Below the pieces are notes generated by a model. That model was given only the letters and a program-made list of their open reading frames with translations. It was not told the origin of the DNA and made no database searches. The translations under genes were made by a program, and so were the position numbers. Shown piece after piece: positions 45,330 to 53,261 of a DNA stretch of 57,623 bases. The DNA is taken from assembly GCA_028278025.1 (NCBI GenBank), contig JANQFE010000167.1, forward strand, positions 1 to 57,623. Reading direction: 5' to 3'. Numbering within the stretch: position 1 is the first letter of the stretch; the number at the start of each line of letters is the position of its first letter. The DNA comes from Thermodesulfobacteriota bacterium. Its GTDB lineage: Bacteria > Desulfobacterota > WTBG01 > CAIYCZ01 > CAIRTM01.

Positions 45330-45908
45330 TTAAATTTCATCCTGCACCTCATCCTGCAGTGCAGACTTATGAATCGCATCCCGGGCCGCCTCTTTGCCGG
45401 CCTGAAAAGCTTTTTTATTTAATTCCAGGAAACGTGCTGGCACACGCCTCTCAACAGCCCGGGCCATGGCTTCTTCTGAAACATACGGAACTATCTGGGT
45501 GATGGATCCCAGTGAAATAATGTTGGCGACATTTTCTCGTCCGAATGTTTCTCTGGCAATCCTGGTAAACGGTATTGCATAGACATGTGCATCTGCAATT
45601 TCGGAGACATAGGTTGAATCTACGATAAGCGTTCCCTCGGGCTTGAGCAGCGGCAGGTTCTCTTCATAGGCATCCTGGCTCATGGCAAGCAGCAGGTCAA
45701 GCTCTCGGGCCTTTGGATAGTTTATCTCTTCATCACTGACAATAACATCTGATCGGCTGAACCCGCCGCGGGCGGCGGCTCCATAGGCCTGGGTCTGGGC
45801 TACAAACTTACCGTCATATATGCCGGCAGCCTCAGCAACAATAATGCCGGCCAGGATTAAGCCCTGTCCACCAAGGCCGGCCAGCCGCAGTTCATATTGT
45901 TGTGTCAT
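45330..45908 (-). CDS. korC: 2-oxoacid:ferredoxin oxidoreductase gamma subunit
   Basis: The 192-residue gamma subunit of a four-subunit 2-oxoacid:ferredoxin oxidoreductase. The family start LAGLGGQGLILAG and the AQTQAYGAAARGG phrase are present. With the delta, alpha and beta subunits upstream it would form the complex that couples 2-oxoglutarate decarboxylation to ferredoxin, or reductive carboxylation of succinyl-CoA. GGGAG precedes the ATG. It is 94 bp after korB. Substrate choice (2-oxoglutarate over pyruvate) is inferred from the linked succinyl-CoA ligase. Confidence 0.9.
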   Translation of the reverse strand: MTQQYELRLAGLGGQGLILAGIIVAEAAGIYDGKFVAQTQAYGAAARGGFSRSDVIVSDEEINYPKARELDLLLAMSQDAYEENLPLLKPEGTLIVDSTYVSEIADAHVYAIPFTRIARETFGRENVANIISLGSITQIVPYVSEEAMARAVERRVPARFLELNKKAFQAGKEAARDAIHKSALQDEVQDEI

Positions 45909-46002
45909 ACATAACTCCCATTTAAAAAGTGCCTAAAGTGATCTACGGTTTGAAGCGTCTAAATTTTTAACCGGTTTCCCCTGCAGAGTTCTGTCTCATA
46001 TT

Positions 46003-46827
46003 TTACTTTTTCTGCGCACGCTGCACAAGTTTTTCGTATTCTTCGCAGAATTCACGTTTGTCTTCGTTTACAAAAATGCCGGTCAATGTTTTTCCCTGCA
46101 GTTCTTCTGCAGACATGTTTTTAGCCTGCTCAAGCGGAATAGTGTCATCAAGCTGGCTTTTGAGCATGTCTACCGCGCTTCCCAAGCGATTGTATCTGCC
46201 GTATATTGTGGGGCAGGGTGTGAGTACTTCAATAACGGAAAAGCCCTTATGCTGTATTCCAATGGCAATAATTTCATCCAGGGCGTCGGCATCGTAGGTG
46301 GTTCCCCGGGCAACAAAGGTTGCACCGCAGGCCTCGGCAACTTTTATTGTGTCAAAGTTGTTTTCAATATTTCCCATGGGCGCAGTAGAGGCAATTTTTC
46401 CGCCGGGTGTTGTTGGAGAAACCTGCCCGCCGGTCATTCCATAAATGTTATTGTTATAAATGAAGGCGGTTAGGTCTATATTTCGGCGGGCAGCATGGAT
46501 AAAATGATTGCCCCCGATAGAAAGGCCGTCTCCATCACCCATAACCACAAGGGTTGTCAGCTCGGGACGTGCAAATTTCAGCCCGGTTGCAAAGGACAGT
46601 GCCCTGCCGTGGGTTGTATGCAGTGTGTTAAAGTCTACATATGTTGAAGTTCTCCCTGAACAGCCTATACCGGAGACCATTGCCACACGGTCTTTTGAAA
46701 TCTTAAGACTGTCCACTGCTCTAAGCATTGAGCCGAGCACAATACCATTTCCGCAGCCAGCGCACCAGATCAAGGGGAACTTTTTTTCATGTCGCAAGTA
46801 TTGGTATACATCAATATCTTTTTGCAC
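46003..46827 (-). CDS. korB: 2-oxoacid:ferredoxin oxidoreductase beta subunit
   Basis: The 274-residue thiamine diphosphate-binding subunit. IWCAGCGNG near residues 20-28 and the TPP/Mg motif GDGDGLSIGGNHF, with NNNIYGMTGGQ, are diagnostic. The start is a GTG with AAGGAG 6 bp upstream, and it overlaps the alpha-subunit gene by 17 bp, so translation is coupled. Confidence 0.93.
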   Translation of the reverse strand: MQKDIDVYQYLRHEKKFPLIWCAGCGNGIVLGSMLRAVDSLKISKDRVAMVSGIGCSGRTSTYVDFNTLHTTHGRALSFATGLKFARPELTTLVVMGDGDGLSIGGNHFIHAARRNIDLTAFIYNNNIYGMTGGQVSPTTPGGKIASTAPMGNIENNFDTIKVAEACGATFVARGTTYDADALDEIIAIGIQHKGFSVIEVLTPCPTIYGRYNRLGSAVDMLKSQLDDTIPLEQAKNMSAEELQGKTLTGIFVNEDKREFCEEYEKLVQRAQKK

Positions 46828-47959
46828 TGTCTGCTCCTTCGCGCTTGATTCCTCGAATTATTTCATCAGGGGTTATCAGTTCACCGTCAACCTTGGTAAT
46901 TTTGCGAACCCTGAGTTTGCCTTGATTTACACGGGTGACTTCCCGGTAGATCTGCCCCATGTTCATCTCCGGCACGAATATTTCCTGCACCTGTTCCGGC
47001 ATATTCTCCAAAGCAATTCTTGGAAACGGCCACAAGGTTGTTAGTTTGATCAAACCGACTTTTTTACCCTGCTGCCGCAGTTCAAGTGCAGCACTTTTTG
47101 CAGAGCGCATCACACAGCCGTAGGCAACAATGACAGCAGTGGCATCCTCCATAAGAAAGGTCTCATAGAGCATTATATCTTCAAAAGCCTGTCGGATTTT
47201 TCTGTGCAGTCGATGGTTCAGGGCAGTCACTTCATCTTTTTTGGTTGTGGGAAAACCCATCTCATCATGGGTAAGGCCTGTTATATGATAGCGGTATCCA
47301 TCACCAAAAGAAGCCATTAAGGGTACGCCGGATTTATTATCTTCAAAAGGGCGATACCACTCAGGCGGACAGGTAGGCTGAGTACGGTTAGCAATTTCAA
47401 TACTTTCAACCTGCGGCAGCACTACTTTTTCACGCAGGTGTCCGATCACTTCATCCATTAATAAAACAACAGGCGTTCTGTACTGCTCGGCAAAATTAAG
47501 TGAGGTTATTGTAAGATCAAATACTTCTCGGACAGTAGAAGGGCACAGAGCTATTATGGGGTGGTCCCCATGTGTGCCCCAGCGGGCCTGCTGTATATCA
47601 CCCTGGGACGGCAATGTCGGCATGCCCGTGCTGGGCCCGCCCCGCATGACATTTACGACAACACAGGGCACTTCGGTCATTGCGGCAAATCCAAGGTTTT
47701 CCTGCATCAGCGAAAAGCCCGGTCCGCTTGTTGCCGTCATGGTTTTGCAGCCTGAGATAGATGCACCGATAATACAGCCCATGCTGGCAATTTCATCTTC
47801 CATCTGGATGAATTTTCCACCGGCTCCCGGCAGGCGCCGTGACATTATTTCTCCAATTTCATTTGACGGGGTGATCGGATAGCCGGCAAAGAAGTTAACA
47901 CCACCGGCAAGGGCTCCCTCTGCAACTGCTTCATTACCCATTAAAAGTTTTGCTTCCAT
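46811..47959 (-). CDS. korA: 2-oxoacid:ferredoxin oxidoreductase alpha subunit
   Basis: The 382-residue alpha subunit, which lacks the fused gamma domain of the long form. GNEAVAEGALAGGVNFFAGYPITPSNE in two overlapping phrases, QMEDEIASMGCIIGASISG and TATSGPGFSLMQENLGFA are the usual pyrimidine-binding features. GGAG precedes the ATG. It sits between the ferredoxin-type delta subunit and beta in one operon. Confidence 0.93.
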   Translation of the reverse strand: MEAKLLMGNEAVAEGALAGGVNFFAGYPITPSNEIGEIMSRRLPGAGGKFIQMEDEIASMGCIIGASISGCKTMTATSGPGFSLMQENLGFAAMTEVPCVVVNVMRGGPSTGMPTLPSQGDIQQARWGTHGDHPIIALCPSTVREVFDLTITSLNFAEQYRTPVVLLMDEVIGHLREKVVLPQVESIEIANRTQPTCPPEWYRPFEDNKSGVPLMASFGDGYRYHITGLTHDEMGFPTTKKDEVTALNHRLHRKIRQAFEDIMLYETFLMEDATAVIVAYGCVMRSAKSAALELRQQGKKVGLIKLTTLWPFPRIALENMPEQVQEIFVPEMNMGQIYREVTRVNQGKLRVRKITKVDGELITPDEIIRGIKREGADSAKRY

Positions 47960-48073
47960 GAAACTCCTACTATATTGATTTTAGATTTCAGATCTTGGAT
48001 TTCTTTATGTGCCAGGGTGTCAACTATCTCAGGATAAGACATGCTGTGTGCATCAATCCAGAATCTAAAATTT

Positions 48074-48343
48074 TCAGGCTGAATGCTCTCCGCTTTTACC
48101 TTCGATCATTCTCAGCGCAAAATCGGGACAGCGCGTAATGCAAAAGCCGCACAGATTACATTCAACCGGTTTTACCGGTCGCGGATATCCGTCTTCATCA
48201 ATCCTGAACACATTATGGATGCACAGCTCACTGCATATGCCGCAGCGTTTACACCATTTATCAAAAACAACGAAGCCGACTTTCGGGTATTTGCTCTTTT
48301 TCTTTTTTTCCGTGTATTTTACTTTTGTCTTTTTTGATAACAA
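48074..48343 (-). CDS. korD: 2-oxoacid:ferredoxin oxidoreductase delta subunit (2[4Fe-4S])
   Basis: An 89-residue ferredoxin-like subunit with two complete clusters: C31, C34, C37, C41 and C62, C65, C68, C72. Its first 20 residues are very basic (KKTK, EKKKKSK). The only sensible start is a TTG with GGAGG 9 bp upstream; no ATG lies before the first cluster. It belongs to the sucC-sucD-korD-korA-korB-korC run and carries electrons between the TPP site and ferredoxin. Confidence 0.88.
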   Translation of the reverse strand: MLSKKTKVKYTEKKKKSKYPKVGFVVFDKWCKRCGICSELCIHNVFRIDEDGYPRPVKPVECNLCGFCITRCPDFALRMIEGKSGEHSA

Positions 48344-48430
48344 ACTCGAATACCTCCAACATTAGGTCGTAAGGAGTGAGACGTTAAGCGTAAAACGAAA
48401 AAATGCGCTTTACACTTTGCCGCTGCCGTT

Positions 48431-49309
48431 TTATGTTTTTTTCAACAGATGCGCTACTGTTTCGCCAATTTTAGCAGGGTTCTTCTGTACCTGGATTCCT
48501 GCGGCCTCCCATGCAGCAATTTTTTCACTGGCGGTACCTTTGCCCCCGGCGATGATAGCACCGGCATGGCCCATGCGCCTTCCGGGCGGAGCAGTCTGAC
48601 CGGCAATAAAACCGCACACAGGCTTATTAAAGCCCGCTGTAATATAAGCAGCAGCTTCTTCCTCGGCAGTTCCGCCGATTTCACCTATCAGTACAACTGC
48701 CTCAGTCTGGTCATCTTCACTGAACAGTTTCAAAAGGTCCGTAAAAGAACTTCCCACAATCTGATCTCCGCCGATACCGATACAGGTTGACTGCCCAATC
48801 CCGCGCCGGGTGAGCTGGTTAACCGCTTCATAGGTCAGGGTCCCGCTGCGTGAAATAAGCCCGACAGAACCTTCCTTGTGAATATGTCCGGGCATGATCC
48901 CTATTTTAGCTTTTGCCGGAGAAATAAGTCCGGGGCAGTTGGGACCGATAAGCGTTGTTTTTTTGCCGTCCAGATACTTATGTACCTTGACCATATCCAG
49001 AACCGGAATTCCCTCAGTGATGCATATAACCAGATCAAGCTCTGCATCGATGGCTTCAATAATGGCATCAGCAGCAAAAGCAGGTGGGACAAAAATACAA
49101 GAAGCATTAGCGCCCTGCTGCTGCTTAGCATCGATTACCCGATTATACACCGGAACCTTTTCATCAAAAGTCAACCCGCCTTTGCCGGGTGTGACCCCTG
49201 CAACAACAGTGGTGCCATACTCTATACACTGTCGGGCATGAAAGCTGCCTTCATTGCCGGTTATGCCTTGAAAGACAACACGGGTCTGCTTATCTGCCAG
49301 AATACTCAT
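48431..49309 (-). CDS. sucD: Succinyl-CoA synthetase alpha subunit
   Basis: The 292-residue alpha subunit of the ADP- or GDP-forming succinate-CoA ligase. It has the CoA-binding Rossmann start [45 protein letters not shown] and the phosphohistidine H248 in RMGHAGAII. It follows sucC by 32 bp. With the Kor complex it covers 2-oxoglutarate to succinate, in either direction of the TCA cycle. Confidence 0.95.
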   Translation of the reverse strand: MSILADKQTRVVFQGITGNEGSFHARQCIEYGTTVVAGVTPGKGGLTFDEKVPVYNRVIDAKQQQGANASCIFVPPAFAADAIIEAIDAELDLVICITEGIPVLDMVKVHKYLDGKKTTLIGPNCPGLISPAKAKIGIMPGHIHKEGSVGLISRSGTLTYEAVNQLTRRGIGQSTCIGIGGDQIVGSSFTDLLKLFSEDDQTEAVVLIGEIGGTAEEEAAAYITAGFNKPVCGFIAGQTAPPGRRMGHAGAIIAGGKGTASEKIAAWEAAGIQVQKNPAKIGETVAHLLKKT

Positions 49310-49341
49310 ATCTTATGTCTTCCTCTTTTTTTAGTTTTTAA

Positions 49342-50502
49342 TTATGCTGTTGTGCAGTGTGCAACCTTTTGAGCTGCATCATCAAAGGTTGTTGCCACTT
49401 CAAAGTTAAGTCCTGATTCAGCTAAGATGTTGCGGCCTTCTTCAACATTTGTGCCTTCAAGCCGTATCACCATGGGAATTTTCAGGTCAATCTTGCGGGC
49501 TGCCTCCACAATACCGTTTGCAACGCGGTCACAGCGCAGGATACCTCCAAAAATATTTATAAGCACAACTTTAACATTTTTATCTGAAATCAAAATTTCA
49601 AAGGCGTGTTCAACCTGTTCTGCGGATGCACCGCCACCCACATCGAGAAAGTTAGCCGGCTCCCCTCCGGCAATTTTAATAAGATCCATAGTGGCCATGG
49701 CAAGCCCGGCTCCGTTTACCATACAGCCGACATTGCCATCGAGCTTTATGTAATTGAGCCCGTATTTTGAAGCTTCCAGCTCTAGGGGCTCCTGTTCGTC
49801 CGGGTCATAGAGCTCTTTAATGTCCGGATGCCGGTAAAGGGCATCATCATCGAAATTTATCTTGGCATCAAGAGCTAACATCTGCTGGTCCCTGGTGATG
49901 ATCAAGGGATTGATCTCAATGAGAGAACAGTTTTTTTTCAAAAAAATCTTGTAGAGGTTTGCTATAATAGACGAGGCCTGTTTGATGACATCTTTTCCCA
50001 GGTTTAACCCGAAGGCCACTTTGCGGGCATGGGCCCCGGAGAAGCCTGTTGCAGGGTCAACAACCGCCTTTATGATCTGTTCAGGTGAGGTTGCAGCTAC
50101 CTCTTCTATTTCCATACCGCCGGCTTGGGAGGCCATAATCACCGGGGCAGATCGAGCCCTGTCGATAACAATACCCAGGTAGAGCTCCTTTCCTATGTCA
50201 AGGCCCTTTTCCACCAGCACCTGTTTGACCTTTTGGCCTTCCGGTTTTGTCTGGTGTGTTACCAGGTTCATACCTAAAATTGTTTTGCCGGCTTTATGGG
50301 CTTCCTCTGGCGTTTTGGCCAGTTTTACGCCGCCGCCTTTACCCCGGCCGCCGGCGTGAATCTGAGCCTTTACAACCACCGGTCCGCCCAGTTTTTCGGC
50401 AACAGCCTGGACCTGTTCGGGGGTTGTGGCAATTTCACCTTCAGGGATAGGTATCCCGTACTCAGTAAAAATCTTTTTAGCTTGATATTCATGAATCTTC
50501 AT
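49342..50502 (-). CDS. sucC: Succinyl-CoA synthetase beta subunit
   Basis: The 386-residue ATP-grasp subunit. KIHEYQAKKIFTEYGIPIPEG opens the protein in family style (in two adjoining phrases), KAQIHAGGRGKGGGVKLA is the nucleotide loop, and NGAGLAMATMD with FLDVGGGAS and NIFGGILRCD mark the C-terminal domain. It is the first gene of the minus-strand operon. A perfect 9-bp inverted repeat lies 114-143 bp upstream. Confidence 0.95.
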   Translation of the reverse strand: MKIHEYQAKKIFTEYGIPIPEGEIATTPEQVQAVAEKLGGPVVVKAQIHAGGRGKGGGVKLAKTPEEAHKAGKTILGMNLVTHQTKPEGQKVKQVLVEKGLDIGKELYLGIVIDRARSAPVIMASQAGGMEIEEVAATSPEQIIKAVVDPATGFSGAHARKVAFGLNLGKDVIKQASSIIANLYKIFLKKNCSLIEINPLIITRDQQMLALDAKINFDDDALYRHPDIKELYDPDEQEPLELEASKYGLNYIKLDGNVGCMVNGAGLAMATMDLIKIAGGEPANFLDVGGGASAEQVEHAFEILISDKNVKVVLINIFGGILRCDRVANGIVEAARKIDLKIPMVIRLEGTNVEEGRNILAESGLNFEVATTFDDAAQKVAHCTTA

Positions 50503-50615
50503 GGCATTGCCTATCGGTTCTGTAGCTCTTCAAAATTCCTAAAGCACCCCATGCTCACAGTGCGTATAAAGTATCAAAAATAATAGAAAACGTAAAAAAA
50601 ATCAACAAAGAAATA

Positions 50616-50645
50616 AACCTCCCCTCAATAAGCTACGGGGAGGTT
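50616..50645. promoter_or_regulatory. 9-bp inverted repeat between sucC and the secreted repeat protein
   Basis: AACCTCCCC and GGGGAGGTT are perfect complements around a 12-nt loop. On the minus strand it is followed by TTTATTTCTTTG, a weak T-run, so it could be an attenuator in the sucC leader; as DNA it could be an operator between divergent genes. Confidence 0.45.
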
Positions 50646-50732
50646 CATTATATAAAAGTTTTTGTAAACCGTATGCTGTTTTTCCCGATCTATTAACAAT
50701 AAGAGTGATGTAGAATCCACAGGAGAGAAAAT

Positions 50733-51056
50733 ATGAAGAAACTTTTGAGGAGTTTTTTTCTGGTAATTCTTGTTATCTGCCTGCCTTCCAATGCTGCTGC
50801 TCTGCGCAGCAGCAGCCGTGACAGTGACGTAAGGGATAATACTCGCCTGAATGAACAAAAATCAGCTGTTGTCGGGCATCGCTGCAGGGGCCGTTCTAAC
50901 TGGTCAGTTATGAAGGACAACGAGGAACTGGGTGCGGCAGAAACCAGTGTGAGAAATAATAAGAGGATTATGGACTCGGAAACAGGTGTAAGAAGCAATG
51001 AACGGCTAAGCGAGGAAGAAACAACACTTAGAGAAGGCGATTATGATGCGGATTGA
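50733..51056 (+). CDS. Small secreted protein with 13-residue repeats
   Basis: A 107-residue protein with no recognised family. It has a clear signal peptide (KKLLRSFFLVILVICLPSNAAA in overlapping parts, cleavage near residue 23). The mature part is polar and holds repeats of a 13-residue unit of the form ETxVRxNxRLxxx: residues 30-42, 70-82, 83-95 and a partial copy at 96-102. GGAGAG lies before the ATG. It is divergent from sucC and followed by 300 bp of non-coding DNA. A periplasmic or surface role is likely, but nothing more can be said. Confidence 0.6.
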   Translation: MKKLLRSFFLVILVICLPSNAAALRSSSRDSDVRDNTRLNEQKSAVVGHRCRGRSNWSVMKDNEELGAAETSVRNNKRIMDSETGVRSNERLSEEETTLREGDYDAD

Positions 51057-51362
51057 TGCGTGCGGTGCGCATTGCAATAATTTGTAGATCCTGCCAATTC
51101 AAAAATTCCACTATTAGCATTATTAAGCTAAACACTAGCTATTTTACGTATTGTGTCATGTAACTCTAAATATTGGTTTTGTGCAAGTTATAATGGGTAA
51201 ATGCTGCTAAAGGACTTATCCATTAGAGATCCTTACCTTATCTTATTTTTTTATCAAATAAAGGACAATAATATAAAAAAATTTTGGTATACATAAATAA
51301 TAAGGTTCTAGACTTTAAGTTATCCAAATATAAGGTCAAAAAAATTATTAGTTGTTTTTTTA
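51057..51362. other. AT-rich non-coding DNA before the riboswitch promoter
   Basis: About 300 bp without a credible open frame, RNA gene or strong hairpin. It separates the small secreted protein from the riboswitch-controlled operon. Confidence 0.5.
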
Positions 51363-51391
51363 TTGACAAACCGCAGCTCTTTTACTAGGTT
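51363..51391 (+). promoter_or_regulatory. Promoter of the riboswitch-controlled operon
   Basis: TTGACA at 51363-51368, a 17-bp spacer and TAGGTT at 51386-51391. Transcription would begin just before the first riboswitch. Confidence 0.6.
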
Positions 51392-51399
51392 TACAGACT

Positions 51400-51508
51400 A
51401 AATGTCCCAAAGTCATGTCTCTAAGGCACGAGGTGCTATGAGATATGACCGAAAGGGTAATGCTCGAAAGGGCTTTGCCTCCCGTGATTGGAAATGGAGT
51501 AATGTATA
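51400..51508 (+). promoter_or_regulatory. Moco/Tuco riboswitch, copy 1
   Basis: The conserved 3' core reads AATGCTCGAAAGG, then GCCTCCCGT and ATTGGAAA (51459-51493), the same blocks I recall from the E. coli moaA leader of the molybdenum cofactor RNA (AATGCTCG, GCCTCCCGT, TGGAAAGG). Upstream, CTAAG is followed by a small hairpin (GCAC/GTGC, 51426-51436) and ATGAGA. The P3 position is only GGGC-TTT-GCC, much shorter than in E. coli; short-P3 forms have been proposed to sense tungsten cofactor. A terminator follows at once, so control is probably by premature termination when cofactor is plentiful. The exact 5' end is uncertain. Confidence 0.85.
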
Positions 51509-51511
51509 ACA

Positions 51512-51549
51512 GGCCAGGACCTTTTATTTACGGGTGCTGGCCTTTTTTA
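51512..51549 (+). terminator. Terminator of riboswitch copy 1
   Basis: GGCCAGGACC pairs with GGTGCTGGCC (one mismatch) around an 11-nt loop and is followed by TTTTTTAT. It starts 4 nt after the riboswitch region, as expected for an expression platform. Confidence 0.85.
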
Positions 51550-51613
51550 TATCTGAGAACCTTTATTTGTCTGAAGGTTGCTGAATAGTATGGGAATGAA
51601 TCATTAGGATTTA

Positions 51614-51641
51614 TTGCCTGATTGTTCTTTTACAGTATGCA
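51614..51641 (+). promoter_or_regulatory. Possible second promoter before riboswitch copy 2
   Basis: TTGCCT at 51614-51619, a 16-bp spacer and TATGCA at 51636-51641. The match is weak. If real, the two riboswitches would act on separate transcripts instead of in series. Confidence 0.25.
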
Positions 51642-51750
51642 TAATGTTCCGAGCCATGGATCTAAGACCGTTACGGTTATGAGAAGTGGCTGATAGGGTA
51701 CAGCTTGAAAAGGCTTTGCCTCCCGTTATTGGAAAGGAAACAGAAAGACA
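51641..51750 (+). promoter_or_regulatory. Moco/Tuco riboswitch, copy 2
   Basis: This copy aligns with copy 1 at a constant 241-nt offset. CTAAG, a hairpin ACCG/CGGT (51667-51677), ATGAGA, GATAGGGTA, GCTTGAAAAGG, GCCTCCCGT and ATTGGAAA follow in the same order. The hairpin arms differ from copy 1 at three of four pairs with pairing kept, which is direct covariation evidence for RNA structure. P3 is again minimal (GGC-TTT-GCC). It leads into its own terminator and then the porin gene. Confidence 0.85.
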
Positions 51751-51758
51751 CGCAAAGA

Positions 51759-51805
51759 GTCGGTCTCCCTGTCTAAAACAGCGGGACCGGCTTTTTTGTT
51801 TTTTT
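51759..51805 (+). terminator. Terminator of riboswitch copy 2
   Basis: GTCGGTCTCCCTG pairs with CAGCGGGACCGGC (two G-U pairs, one mismatch) around a 7-nt loop, followed by TTTTTTGTTTTTTT. The porin ribosome site lies 22 nt beyond. Confidence 0.9.
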
Positions 51806-51842
51806 AGATATTTCAGGGCTGATCAAAGGAGAGTTGGGGTAC

Positions 51843-53228
51843 ATGAAGAAAATCGGATGCGTGCTGGGTCTCTGTATGCTTTTGTGGTTTCCTGTTTGTT
51901 CTGATGCAACCGAGAACCTTGCAAACGATACCTTGCTTGAGCTGCTTCAGGAGAAGGGGTTTTTATCAGCGGAAGAGGTCGCAAAAGTAAGAGGGATTCT
52001 CACTAAACAGGCCGCAAAAGAGGTTGAGGTTGTTTTTGACGAAGGGCTACAGGTGCGCACAAAGGATAGAAAAACCTTTACAGCCAGAATTGGCGGCAGA
52101 ATACAGACAGACCTGGTTGTCTTTGACAATCATTATCCGGTTGACAATGATTTTGATATCCGCCGCGCCCGTATATTTATTGCAGGCAGAATATATGAGT
52201 ATTTTGCTTATAAACTGTCTGTTGAGCTGGAAGGAAGCAGCAGCAATAGGCTTATTGATGCCTATATAAACTATGATTATTTCCCGTACCTTCAGTTTCG
52301 TCTCGGGCAGTTTAAAGAGCCTTTCAGCTTTGAGGCACTCACCTCCAGCAAATACCTTCCTTTTACTGAGCGGTCAACAGGCTATTACCTCACCCCGGCG
52401 CGGGATGTCGGCTTTATGATTCACGGCACAGTGTTTGATAAAGATATTCAGTATGCCCTGGGGCTGTTTAATGGTGATGGTCGCGACGGTTCTCGGCGCG
52501 GGCAAAAGGATGATAAAGAAATAACCGGCCGTCTGGTAATTCGACCGTTTCGGAAATGGGGGCCGGGACTGCTCAAGGGGCTGCAGGTGGGCGGGTCCTA
52601 TTCCTATGCTCGGCTGGATACATCTGATTTTCATTTTAAAATACGTACTCCTGCACGAACGGCCTTTTTTACAGTGCAGACACGGGCTAAATTCAACATT
52701 ACCCAGGAGGTTGATACCCTTGAGCGCTATGGTCTTGAGCTGGTTTATACGTACGGACCGCTGCTTATCATGGCCGAATATATCAGGACTAAATTTCAGG
52801 ATGTAAGCCTCTCAGATATGAGTCGTTTCGATTTTGACCTGCGCTGCTGGTATGCAGGCTTTCATATAATGCTGACAGGAGAAAAACATAGAGTGAAAGG
52901 GGGTGTTTTACAGCGAATAAGACCGCGGTTTAACTTTGATCCGCGTAAAGGACATTGGGGCGCTTGGGGCATCGGTTTCAGGTATCAAAAATTTGAGGCA
53001 GGCAGGGTTGTTTATCAGGCCCTGGTGCAGGAGGGATTCAGCGTCCGCAGGGTTTATGCATTTACCATTGCGTTAAACTGGTATTTAAACAATCTGATGC
53101 GGTTCTCATTTAACTATAGCAGAACTCGGTTTGAAGATCCGCTGTTTTTGGGAACGCACTGGAAAGGATACTCGTACTTTGAGGATACTGAACATGCCTG
53201 GATAACACGTTTCCAGTTTGAGTTTTAA
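51843..53228 (+). CDS. OprO/OprP-type oxyanion porin
   Basis: Outer-membrane porin of 461 residues in the phosphate-selective porin O/P family. It has a signal peptide (1-22), an N-terminal helical segment of the kind seen in these porins (LLELLQEKGFLSAEEVAKVRG in parts, about 31-51), then a barrel with FDIRRARIFIAGRI, the family's YFPYLQFRLGQFKEPFSFE and YALGLFNGDG, and a final aromatic residue (FQFEF). A TTG 9 bp upstream opens the frame, but AGGAG 11 bp before the ATG favours the ATG. It is the first gene behind the two riboswitches and upstream of tupA, so tungstate or molybdate is a better guess for cargo than phosphate. That is inference from context. Confidence 0.85.
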   Translation: MKKIGCVLGLCMLLWFPVCSDATENLANDTLLELLQEKGFLSAEEVAKVRGILTKQAAKEVEVVFDEGLQVRTKDRKTFTARIGGRIQTDLVVFDNHYPVDNDFDIRRARIFIAGRIYEYFAYKLSVELEGSSSNRLIDAYINYDYFPYLQFRLGQFKEPFSFEALTSSKYLPFTERSTGYYLTPARDVGFMIHGTVFDKDIQYALGLFNGDGRDGSRRGQKDDKEITGRLVIRPFRKWGPGLLKGLQVGGSYSYARLDTSDFHFKIRTPARTAFFTVQTRAKFNITQEVDTLERYGLELVYTYGPLLIMAEYIRTKFQDVSLSDMSRFDFDLRCWYAGFHIMLTGEKHRVKGGVLQRIRPRFNFDPRKGHWGAWGIGFRYQKFEAGRVVYQALVQEGFSVRRVYAFTIALNWYLNNLMRFSFNYSRTRFEDPLFLGTHWKGYSYFEDTEHAWITRFQFEF

Positions 53229-53261
53229 CTTTTTCGTAAAAACATTAAAGAGGAGATTGCT

